A stretch of 64,000 nucleotides of DNA from Exophiala sp. HKRS030 (taxonomy: Eukaryota > Ascomycota > Eurotiomycetes > Chaetothyriales > Herpotrichiellaceae): the NCBI GenBank assembly GCA_023897205.1, contig JAHWDD010000002.1, forward strand, positions 744,001 to 808,000. The letters are read 5' to 3'. The position numbers were made by a program, and so were the translations under genes. This document shows, piece by piece, positions 31,752 to 41,513 of this stretch (the first letter of the stretch is position 1; each line of letters begins with the position of its first letter). The notes under the pieces were generated by a model. It did not search any database. It was not told where the DNA came from and saw only the letters and a list, made by a program, of their open reading frames with translations.

Positions 31752-33850
31752 CTATCCACTCGCCAACCCCTCTTCGATGGCCTTGATCTGCAATGCCACG
31801 AAACGAGAATAAATCCGACACAGGGCCAAACTTCCACCCATGAACCAAAGACGAGGATGTCCACTAGGTCGCCACATCTGTGTATCCGTCACGGTGTTGG
31901 GTCAGTCATCAGTCAGTTCTCTCGGAAGAAGAAGCAAGTTTACGTGGTAGGAAATGGGAACAAAGGTGATGTGATTGTGAGGTTTCGAAAAGAAACAAAA
32001 AACTTACCGCGTTGACCTCTCCCTCCTCATCCAGGTCCCAAACATCCTTTGCACGATCGGCAATCTTGTCACCAAGCACTTTTCTGGCCGTTGTACGCAT
32101 GTTGTCGTAACCAGTGGCGAGCACGACAATGTCGGCCGGTAATTTTCTTTTGCCGTCGCCCAGGATGAGGTTTTCCTTGTCAAACCCTTGAATCCCCTCG
32201 GGTGACTGGACGACTTTGATCTTGCCGTCGATGATGAGCCGGCTGGCCCCGACGTCGATATAGTAGCCACCTCCACGGGTGATGTACTTGCGATAGATTC
32301 CGGATCCGTCGTGGCCAAAGTCGAGCTTGAAGCCGGCCCTTTCGAGGCCCTCGATGTTTTCCTTTTCGGCCGCCTTGATCCTCTCGGTGAGACCGACATT
32401 CAAAGCGAATTGCACCGCGATCGGCAGACTCTGGCCGTAGACGTCGGCGTCCTCGATCGGCGGGCCGGTCTCGTCGTACAGGCCCTCGTGGAGCATGAAC
32501 AGACCCTTGGAGGCTTGGATGACGTACGTCCCGCGACGCTGGAGCATGGTCACCTCGGCCGCTCCAGCCTCGTAATAGTTTTGGGCGATATCGTGGCCAG
32601 AGTTGCCCGTGCCGACGACGACGACACGCTTTCCGGCCACCGAAGCGGTGTTTTGAGTGGCGTCTTGGTGCTGACTTCCATGATAGACTGTCCCACCAAA
32701 GGTCTCTTGGCCTGGGAATGTCGGGATCATGGGTTCACCGGCGTGGCCCGTGCAAAAGACGAGGTAGTTGGAAGTCAGGGTCCTCTTGCCTCCGTGCGTC
32801 GGATTGTCCACGACGACCGTCCATTTTTTGTCCTTGTCGGAATACTCGACGGACACGATCTTTGTATTTGTCCAGACGTTCAGTTCCATGAGTGAAGCGT
32901 AAGCCTCGAACCAGTCGCCTAGTTTGTCCTTGGGTGTGAACAAGGGCCACGTGCTGGGGAACGGCAGACCGTACATGTGGGTGTACTGAACCGGGTCGTG
33001 AGTGACGAGCGTTCGATAACGACTTCGCCAGTTGTCACCAACGCGAGCGTTCTTATCGATGAGGAGGGTGCTCATGTTGAGAGATTGCAAGCGTGCAGCC
33101 ATGTTCAAACCCGCTTGGCCTGTGGAGAGAGGGAGAGAAACCGTAAGTTAGAACAGAATCTTTATGGTTCTCTATGACAGAAGAAGAAGAAGAGGAAGAA
33201 GGAAAAGACTCACCTGCGCCTATGATCAAAACTTGAGGTTGGTCTTCTTGAAACTCGACAGCTCTTTGTCGTCTCTCCAACCAATTACCGGACTTGACTC
33301 CTCCAGTGAGAGAGTTGTTGCCGCCGTGTGGTCTTCTCGCACCGGAGGATTCTTCAAATCCTTTCAATTCCTGCAGGGACGTATGCAGCATGTACCCTTT
33401 GTATATGCCGTCTTCTCCCCGGACGAGTCTGATCATGCCCTTACCACGGCCGATCTTGGTATCGAACGAGAACATGCTCTCGATCCATTCGAGACCCTCG
33501 ATCGGGGTCGAGGCGGACGGTGCGAATTGACCCGACTCGGCCAGTTTGAAGTTTGAAAACTGACATCCTGGCAGGTGCTGTTGGAGGAAGGACGTGATGG
33601 TCGGAAGCGTGTGAAGGGTGTGAAAGTCCCATTCGAGGGCGAGGTGGTCTCGCCACCAAGACTCGGAATGGATGAGGGAAGGAAGTTGTGACAGATCATT
33701 TCCACTCAGGGCCGAGGCGAACCTTTCGAGCCATTGTTGTGCAATCTCACGAGGTGACTTGGCTTCTTCTTCTTTGATCGTGACTATTGGTTGGGATTTA
33801 TTGAAAAGATGAAGAGAGACGTCGTGAGGTTGAGGTTGTGCGGCGAGCAT
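31752..33850 (-). CDS. FAD/NAD(P)-dependent monooxygenase with N-terminal extra domain
   Basis: Exons 33850-33214, 33119-32008 and 31877-31752, 624 residues. The first about 200 residues form a separate alpha+beta domain of SnoaL/NTF2-like character (AQQWLERFASALSG... LIHSESWWRDHLALEWDFHT), as in several fungal FMO-type proteins. The FAD loop GAGQAG begins at residue 211 and spans the first intron. Then come DKNARVGDNWRSRY, THDPVQYTHMYGLPFPSTW, the NAD(P) loop VVVVGTGNSGHD, and ATGYDNMRTT. The last exon gives PRLWFMGGSLALCR, the usual end. Such enzymes hydroxylate or Baeyer-Villiger-oxidise small molecules with NADPH and oxygen; the substrate is unknown. The start was set at the first ATG of the open frame. 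It is flanked by noncoding DNA on both sides. Confidence 0.88.
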
Positions 33851-34612
33851 TTTGACCGTATGAATATAAAATGAAGTCAGGTTTTGCTGTACTGGTGTTG
33901 GAGACAACTTACTGCAGAAATGTCGAGACTATGAGGATAAATATGAAGAAAGAAAAGAAGAAGAGAGAAAACGGATATATTTCTATCAATTTCACATGCC
34001 TAGGCAAAAACAATGATATGCAATCTGATCGAGCTATCCGAGTCAACTCAATCAATGATGAACTGTTCTGATGAACTGTCTTGTCCACCAAGCAAGTATC
34101 GGGTATGCGGGACTGCGGATGGATTACCGATTCTGTCCTTCTACGAAGTATCTGGTCAGTTTGTGGTCCCTCCCAGAGCGAAGAGACATGATAGTTCGTG
34201 GTCGTGACTGATTCGTTGCGACGAACATAGGCCCGAAGGTGTAATCTTCAAAGTTCCATAACCATTCCCATCCACTTCCGAATGTTTCCCACTTTGCAAG
34301 TGAGAAAGGAACGGCGAAGGGGGGACATCGATAGCGATTGAGTGTGTGGTGTCTCTCTCCTCCGACCCCCACATCGTTTTCGACACGTTCGTTGTTGTTC
34401 AAGGTGATTGTTCGTCCTAACGTGAGGCATTGCATGACTTCGGGCCATGTCTCTTTTCTCCAAATTCGATCGGCCACCAATAGTAGAAAGTATGGAGCAC
34501 GGAGTAACGAGTATGTATGTCATCTGGGGTGAAAGGAAGGGGGAATCAATCAATGACAATGTTTGATTGGATGTGGGTATTTGTGGGGAGGGGGAGAGAC
34601 GGCCCGTCAGAG

Positions 34613-34621
34613 TACGGAGTA
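34613..34621 (+). repeat. TACGGAGTA dispersed motif
   Basis: Exact copy; with the flanking bases it reads AGTACGGAGTACT. Confidence 0.8.
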
Positions 34622-34634
34622 CTATCACACACTT

Positions 34635-34656
34635 GTATGAGTATGAGTATGAGTAC
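34635..34656 (+). repeat. GTATGA hexamer array
   Basis: GTATGA repeated three times, ending in GTAC. Simple tandem repeat in noncoding DNA. Confidence 0.8.
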
Positions 34657-34783
34657 TGTAGCCGCCTTTCTTTCAAAGACGGGCCATCGACTTCCTTCCA
34701 ACGGAGATACTCGCACTCCGTACATCATGGTAATCACTACCGGCAGTGAGTCTCTAATCGTATCATGGCCAAGCGACTGACTT

Positions 34784-34815
34784 GTACGAGTACGAGTGCA
34801 AGTACGAGTGATACG
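34784..34815 (+). repeat. GTACGA-type array
   Basis: Imperfect tandem GTACGA units (three clear copies with spacers), about 130 bp after the GTATGA array. Confidence 0.7.
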
Positions 34816-35039
34816 TGACTTTGTATCCTGCTCTTGACATACTCTGCCACTCTCATCATCATTTCAAAAAGCCCCGGTCAGCATCATCTCACCACATTCT
34901 CAACCTCATCGACACCATCAACTCGGCCATACCATCGGAAGAAAGTGGATTGCCAACCATTTCGGAGTCGCGTGCTTATCGGGTTGAAGATGAGGGGCCT
35001 GGCCGCGCGCAAAGACATGGTCGGTTATGGTCCGACGAT

Positions 35040-35402
35040 AGAGATACACCAAAGGATCAATCACAGCTTCAAGGGCCTAGACAAGGCCTTGTTCCGGACC
35101 GACTCACCTGTTGCTCCCCTGGGTTTGGTCTCACTGTCTATACAGCCCGGAGATGAAATTTTTGTGGCGAAAGGCGGCCCTATTTCCTCTCGTCCTGTAT
35201 CCGGAACAACCAGACCCGGACGGAGAAGAAGAAGAATGTGATAACACGGCTGTGGATGATGATGCTGCGGAGGAGAGCCGAAGCCGTCAGACTACTCAGT
35301 ATTATCGCCTGGTCGGGGAGTCCTACATCCCACGGCATCATGTATGGTGACTTTGTAAAAGACCTGCGGTCGACGAGACCCGAGGTATTGAGAATCATCT
35401 GA
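35040..35402 (+). pseudogene. Truncated HET (heterokaryon incompatibility) protein relic
   Basis: Only the C-terminal part of a HET-domain protein is left, in three frames. Frame one: LDKALFRTDSPVAPLGLVSL, then QPGDEIFVAKGGPISSRPVSG, a conserved segment of this class. Frame two (after a one-base shift near 35190-35220) ends with QYYRLVGESYIP. A further one-base shift near 35330 leads to HGIMYGDFVKDLRSTRPEVL and TGA at 35400-35402; together this matches the usual (F/Y)RLVGE-Y-HGIM end of HET proteins. The HET domain itself is not seen upstream. HET proteins trigger cell death when genetically unlike hyphae fuse; this copy cannot encode one. Confidence 0.65.
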
Positions 35403-35513
35403 ATTTCCGCTGCCCGGCGAATTTGCCTTGTGTCTCAAAAAAAAAGGTCATGATTCGATTCGGAACCACTCATAAAAACAAGCCAATGGAGGCCCCTCAG
35501 AAACTGAACGTTT

Positions 35514-37848
35514 TCAGACAGCAGCGTTCATGTCTACAGAAACAGTTCTCATGTGTGATGATTGCATCCCTCCTACTCCTCCTCCCGCTACTCCCCCTGA
35601 CCCAGATCCTCCGTGAGAAGACAACGACAAGCCATCGACCCAAGCCCTCAACGCCTCGTCTATATCCAAGGTGGAATACTGTAGGTCGAAAAATTGGACC
35701 GGGAGGGATGACATGACACCGATGGGCATGTGATGTTCCGCCACCGCCGTCCGAATGACGGTCCCGTACCTCCTCGCCAAAGCCCACCTTTCGCCACAGA
35801 TCCTCAAGGCGTAAGCCAACAGGTGTAGATTTCGAGGAATGTCTGCCGCCACTGCTTTTGCGTAGACTTGTTTGTAGAGGTCATTGTCAGTGGTGATTTT
35901 TTGTTGTCTCGATTACGCAAAGATATCAGAGGCAGAAAAAGGTAACTTACCCAAGTAGAACCTAGCAGCGACAAACATTGAATATATCAAATGTGGACTA
36001 CTGTTCTCCAGTTCTTTGTCTCTGACTTGTCGGATCTTGGCGGTCATGTCGTCACAAGCATACAAACATCGGTTCGTTGCATACGGCCACTGTCCCAGAA
36101 AATTGTCAGTACAACCCAGACTAGGTGATGCATCAAGGAGATGGCATGAATGTACTCACGGCTTCGTAATACTTGTCGATGCCGTCCGGTGATGGTGCGA
36201 GGCGTTGAAAAAGTGCAATCACAGCTCTACTCATCAGCCAAAACTTGTGGTCAGCTTCTCATCATGCAGAAGGAAAACAAAGGGGGAATCCCATACGTGT
36301 CGAGTATGCAATTGGTGAGAACGATGTTGGGATCGAATTCTGCCCTCTCTTCCTGGGCGTATTCGGAGTTGATCAGCCTGTAAACTGCCGCCACAAATTC
36401 CCCTCTCCATGCAGTCAACCTTTCGTCGAGTTGTTGAGCCTCTTGTTGCCACTTCATGCGTTGATCCAGCAGTCGTACGTCAAAGGCCTTTTGCAAGAAA
36501 CGGTGCACGTGCCACAGTTCGCTGGCCACGAGGATGATGCAGAGTGAAAAGGCAGACGAGAAGTGAAAGTCACCAAAGGACCAAACGCTGATGATGTGGC
36601 TCGGAAACTTCCAGATCGAGTCGCTACACGGCAGGACGGCAGTGCCCTCGGGAGGCGAGATTCCCAGGTTCCAGGCCACTCCCAACGTGCTCGCGCCGTC
36701 CAAGATCTCGGTCATCCAGTACGCCCTGATGCGTTCCTCTCGGTCGATGATGGTGTTTGGGAGGGGTAACATCCTAGGTGGCACGGTGGATATCTTGTTG
36801 AAATTGTCGCCTTGGTTGGTCACTAGATCCCGCATACCCAGAGACGTATTCATTCTAGTCTCGCCAAGTGAGCTGGTTGTTCGGACAGGATCAGGAGTGC
36901 GCCTTCAGTCACAGGCGTCACTCACCTTTTACAAAGAGCCACAAGATTCCAAAACTCATGGACCTTTCCTTCGCCATAATCGATATTACTGAGGATTAAC
37001 AATGCTTGGACGGCCTGTAGAGATATTTGCTTCATGGCATCCATGACGACTCTGTCACGAAGAGTGTCTGACCATTGTTGCCTCTGCGATGGCGTAGACG
37101 GAACCGAAACGCAATACGGTACCGTCACAGAGGCAATGGCCTTTATGACCAGCTGATGAGTCGACGTCTCGACGGAAGGATGTGCTCGTAATGCCTCGAG
37201 AAGAGACGGCTGATGCAGGATGGGAAACCATGGATGGTATTTCTCGAACCAGGTATTGCATAACTCATTCACGATGGTCGCTGACAGAGGATCGAAATTG
37301 GTTGATGCGACACTGAGGTTGCTGTTGGGACTGATAGAGGAGTCAATAGAAGGCTCGAAATGGTCAAGAGGCGTCTGCTGTACGTCCGGAAATGGTGCTG
37401 GTTGTAGGATTGGGGAGCCTGAGAGCAGTCAGCATCTTTACCTGTGGCTAGAACAGGACACACAGACTATTGTTCTTGTCGGCTTCTAGAATCTTGACAC
37501 GACTCTCGAGATCGACTATACCGTCAGTAAAGGAGGAGTTTCCAACGTTGTCCAGGAAAACAGAAGAGCCAACACCGACTTATTCTTTGTTCGAGTTGAG
37601 AGACATAACCAGCACGTAGACCGCGCCTCTTTGGGCTGCCCACATATTCGCAGGGCCATCCATTCCTGTTACACAAACCACAACTTGGTATTCTTCTATC
37701 ACACCCGACCTTTCGCTGGCGACACGTTGTGCAGCTTTTGGGTTAGGTCAGTCCAACTCCCGGTGGTTTGAGGATGTCTTGCTGGTGAGACTTACACGGT
37801 CTTACTCCGCTGTTGTTGCTGATCTTGGTCGGGAGAAGAAACTTCCAT
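35514..37848 (-). CDS. Zn2Cys6 fungal transcription factor
   Basis: Eight exons: 37848-37796, 37734-37580, 37515-37468, 37418-36926, 36854-36297, 36230-36161, 36089-35951 and 35866-35514, 622 residues, total length in frame. The zinc cluster is complete: Cys19, 22, 29, 36, 39 and 46 (CTTCRQRKVGCDRR...SCGLCNRNGWPC). A dimerisation coil follows (YVSQLEQRIIDLESRVKILE, across an intron). The regulator domain contains CNTWFEKYHPWFPILHQPSL, QAVQALLILSNIDYGEGK and REERIRAYWMTEILDGASTL. The C-terminus is Gly/Ser-rich. The sugar transporter starts 900 bp away in the opposite direction, so the two may share a promoter region and the factor may control the carrier; this is an inference. Confidence 0.88.
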
Positions 37849-38088
37849 AGTGATCGCTTGCAGAGGTATTGGGTTGTAAGGAGAGAATCCTTGGGAAAGG
37901 GAAATACATGGCCCGTCAATTGAATGACCCATGTACCAACGTTTGGGGGTTCCACTCCGGCTGCTCGTGATCAAGCGACGAGGGCCGAATAGTCTCTGGC
38001 TTCTTTTTGAAGTGCAGCTCAATTACGCAATGGAGAATAGTTCACGCTCCGTATAGAACCCGACAGTAACGAGTAAGAAGGAGTTTGG

Positions 38089-38097
38089 TACTCCGTA
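38089..38097 (-). repeat. TACGGAGTA dispersed motif
   Basis: Exact copy on the minus strand in the divergent promoter region; a near copy (GCTCCGTAT) is at about 38046. Confidence 0.8.
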
Positions 38098-38321
38098 TGT
38101 AGTAGAGTGGGAACTGGTGCGAAGCCGAGGGGGCTAATTAAACCCCCCAACTGTCCTTTTCCCCAGAACCTGAAGTCGGAGGGGAGTCCGGGGCCTTTAT
38201 CGGAGTCGAAGTGGCCTGGGGACACATCCATCGCACTCTAGCAAATGCAGCTCTTGATAGGCCTCTAGAAGAGATCATCACCCCTTCCATCGTAGTCAAT
38301 TATTGCCGTTGAACTTTCGGT

Positions 38322-38342
38322 CCCCCCCCGGGGGGGTTTTTT
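38322..38342. repeat. C8-G7-T6 inverted repeat
   Basis: Eight C, seven G and six T in a row. The C and G runs can pair with each other with almost no loop, leaving a T-run after the stem. Its role, if any, is unknown. Confidence 0.7.
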
Positions 38343-38746
38343 GCGCCTCTAACTTGGTGCCGTACTCCCGATACACCGTAACCGTCCAATCTGTCGCATT
38401 CCTCATGGGCATTGACGGCCCGTAAGCCAAAAGTTGGATCCAATCAATAGCTTCGATGACAACTGTTTTAGGCATGAGGAGCCCCGTACGACGACTCCAT
38501 GTCAATGAGATCCACCTCCACCTTTCGTCTCCCCGGCCATCGTTCCTGCTTTGACCTGGGAATTGGAAAGGCGAAAGGCCGCGACGCAGAGACTGGTTGG
38601 TTGGTTAGTTGGTAAAACCATGTGGTATAAGATGGATCCGATCTCTTCAAGGTCGTTGTGCTCTTCTTCAGCTGTCTTTTTGTAGAGAAAGGCGGTAGAA
38701 GTCTCTGACTTGATACTTGATCGGCCAAAGTGGACGAGTTACAGCC

Positions 38747-40913
38747 ATGCTTGAAGGCAAAGCTCTCGAGATTGCCTTGACAACAGCCAACTCGGCTGCT
38801 CAGGCTTGGTATGGTTATGATCAGGTAAGGATATTGCACTGTGTCTGGTCACCAGCATGGACAAACAATTAACAGTTGTGTATATAGGGTGTCATATCTG
38901 GCATCTTGATTGGCGATGATTTTATAAACACATTCCCACAGACTCGGAATGCAAACATTCAAGGAATAACTGCAAGTTGCTTTTCGGTAAGATGTCTCCT
39001 GAACAAATGCAGGGCTCTTCTTCTCTTTCTTCAATGTCTGACAAACAATCCAAAAGCTCGGTAACCTTGTGGGATGTCTTCTGGCAGCTTTCTACGGAGA
39101 CAAACTCGGAAGGAAGAATACCTTGCGTGTCGGTGCGGCACTCAGCACGATTGGGGCTGTCCTTCAATTTCTCTCCTGGCACTTTCCTCAGTTCATCATT
39201 GGGCGAGTCATCAATGGATTTGGAAATGGTATGGACCTCCTCAAGCTGTGAGAGAGAACAAAAATTCACCCGGCTCACCTTCATCACTGTCCAGGAATGA
39301 CAAGTAGCACATGCGGAGTCTACCAGGCAGAGTCAGTGAGAAGTCATCGTCGAGGGAAATTGTGTGTCATTGTGGTTCTTCACAATGTGATCTTCTACAT
39401 GACTGCAAGCTGGCTCACTCTGGGCTGCTCGTTCGCCCATAATGGTGTTCAGTGGCGCTTACCTCTTGCTCTGCAGGTGAGCACTCACTTCAAGAGACTT
39501 TGGACTCGGAACTTGTATCTCCTAACACTCAACTCACACACAGCTCGTTCCCTGTATCGTCCTGGTCGTCATGCTACAATTTCTGCCAGACTCTCCACGA
39601 TGGCTCCTTCTTCGTGACAGGCACGAGGAGGCACATGAGGCTCTCCGGAGATATCTGGGGACAAACCTCGATAGGAACGATCCCATTGTCCTCAACGAGT
39701 TGGCTTCCATTTCCGGTGCATTGGCCATTGAACGAAAGACTCGAATCAACTTCAAGGATGTCATCCTGAGAAAAGACAGGTCTGGTCACCTGAAGAGGAT
39801 GTTGTTAGGTTGTGGCACCCAGTTCATGCAGGTAAGACCTTCACTTTTCTCTTACTCCAAAATCCTCTGGGACGCTTTCTTACGTGTCTCTTTTGTTTGA
39901 CAGCAATTCGGAGGTATCAATGGCCTCAACTATTACTTCCCGACCATTTTGGAGAATGCTCTGGGCATGTCAGAGCTCATGGCACGTATTTTGACCGGTT
40001 GCAACGCCACGAGTTATGCAATCTCCTCCGCCATGGCTTTCTGGTTGATTGACAGGGTCGGTCGGAGGTCTCTAATGATGAACGGAGCTTTTTGGCAGTT
40101 CTTTGCCTATGTCATGGTTGCTATATCGGTGGCTCTATTATCACATGCTCCATCTCAGGTATGTTACCGGGCACACGCCTTTGAGGGTCGACGCAAATAC
40201 CTTAATGTATCAGTACACTGACTAACCTACCTGACTGTGTCTTTAGTGGGGAGCGGTGGCCATCACCTTTTTGTTCTTTTATTACGCCATATTCGGTTTC
40301 AGTTGGGGAATGGTTCCGTGGGTTTATCAAGCAGAGGTAAACTCACTTCAAGGACGTGTACCAGGTAAGGCATATATGATGATGACCCAAGACTTGTTCA
40401 TCCGTCACCATACTCATTCTTGGAAATAGGCGCTGCTGCTGCCACTGCTACAAACTGGCTCTTTGGCTTTGTCTGTACACAATTTACACCTGTGGCGATT
40501 AAGAATATCGGTTACAGGTTCTATATCAGTGAGTAGCCATCCACAGTCTCCTGTAATAATGATCCGACTGACACTTGCTATTTAGTATTTGCCTGTTTCA
40601 ACTTGGCATTCATTCCGATCGTTTACTTTTTGTATCCAGAGGTAATTAGTGGTGCTCATTTGTCGCTTTTGGTGCACAGACTAATCTAAAAAAAATGCAG
40701 ACTGCAAATCGTACCCTGGAAGACCTCGACGATTACTTTGACAAGGACTCGGGAAATCCAACCATCATTCCCATCTCAAGCAAAGCAGCCAAGAGAAAGC
40801 AGCGACCGATTGAAGCCATTGAAGCAGAACAGAGGCGCATCGCGGCGGCCATGAATGATGGAGTGGCAAAATCAGCAACGACCATGACCCATGTCGAGGA
40901 AGTTTCCAAATGA
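38747..40913 (+). CDS. MFS sugar transporter
   Basis: Ten exons: 38747-38824, 38888-38986, 39057-39228, 39295-39476, 39544-39831, 39904-40158, 40247-40364, 40430-40528, 40586-40641 and 40701-40913, 519 residues. Every intron is GT-AG and the total is in frame. Sugar-porter marks: YGYDQGVISG at helix 1, GDKLGRKN, VYQAESVRSHRRGKL, PDSPRWLLLRDRHEEA, QQFGGINGLNYYFPTI at helix 7, DRVGRRSLM, and PETANRTLEDLDDYF. It should be a plasma-membrane H+-sugar symporter of the fungal hexose/lactose-permease-like group. The tail is Lys/Glu-rich. It is divergent from a Zn2Cys6 regulator. Its intron count is high compared with the other carrier in this window. Confidence 0.93.
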
Positions 40914-41513
40914 GAAGCGGTCTTGTACGTAGAGGGTCACGTATTTGACTGCTCAAAAGGCCCAGAAAATCATGTAAATAGTCGCCCGCCAAGCTACCTA
41001 GGCAATCACTGGAGATCGATTTGGAAGAGTTTCCAGTCAAACAAGTGATTTCGAGACATGTTTCTTTTTGAGGGTTAAGAAATTCTGCTCGTCTCTCGGG
41101 CTCCTCTGAGATGAAATATAGATTGATGTCGCCATGTTTTCCATCCCTAGAGTTCCCCTCAGTGGAAACCTCTCGTATCATTTGAATCGGTGGGTGCGGA
41201 GGCGAGGCGAGGCTGCGGGAACCCAAGAACGTCGTTATGCCGACGGGTTGTTTAACCGAATTGAACCGAGCTGTTGATTTAGAAAGCCGCGGTAATGCTA
41301 TTGTTCCAGGTCTCTCTTGGGACGAAGAGAGATTCACCAATTCATATAAACTGTTTATTGCAGACACAAATTAGACACATCGATGATGAATGTGCGCTGA
41401 TATACTCCGCAGAAAACAAAACTACTCATCGATATTTCCAGGTACGAGGTACTGAGTAAGTAGTACCCGGGTTGGGTTTTGGTTTCTGGTTCTTGGTTCT
41501 TGGGCTTCCCAGG
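40914..41513. other. Intergenic, no gene seen
   Basis: 600 bp between transporter and carboxylase, both on the plus strand. CTACCTAGG occurs near 40992. It should contain the carboxylase promoter. Confidence 0.5.

Larger units (their letters stand above)
33851..35039. other. Intergenic with short tandem repeats
   Basis: Promoter side of the monooxygenase. It holds a TACGGAGTA motif (34613-34621) inside a longer palindrome, GTATGA and GTACGA tandem arrays, and no gene. Confidence 0.5.
37849..38746. promoter_or_regulatory. Divergent promoter region of the regulator and the sugar transporter
   Basis: About 900 bp between two divergent start codons. It holds a TACTCCGTA motif (38089-38097) and a C8-G7-T6 element (38322-38342). 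No gene seen. Confidence 0.5.

Noticed and set aside
41472..41513. Fourteen extra codons before the carboxylase ATG
   Set aside because: The frame begins with TTG; the first ATG is at 41514 and fits the biotin carboxylase start.
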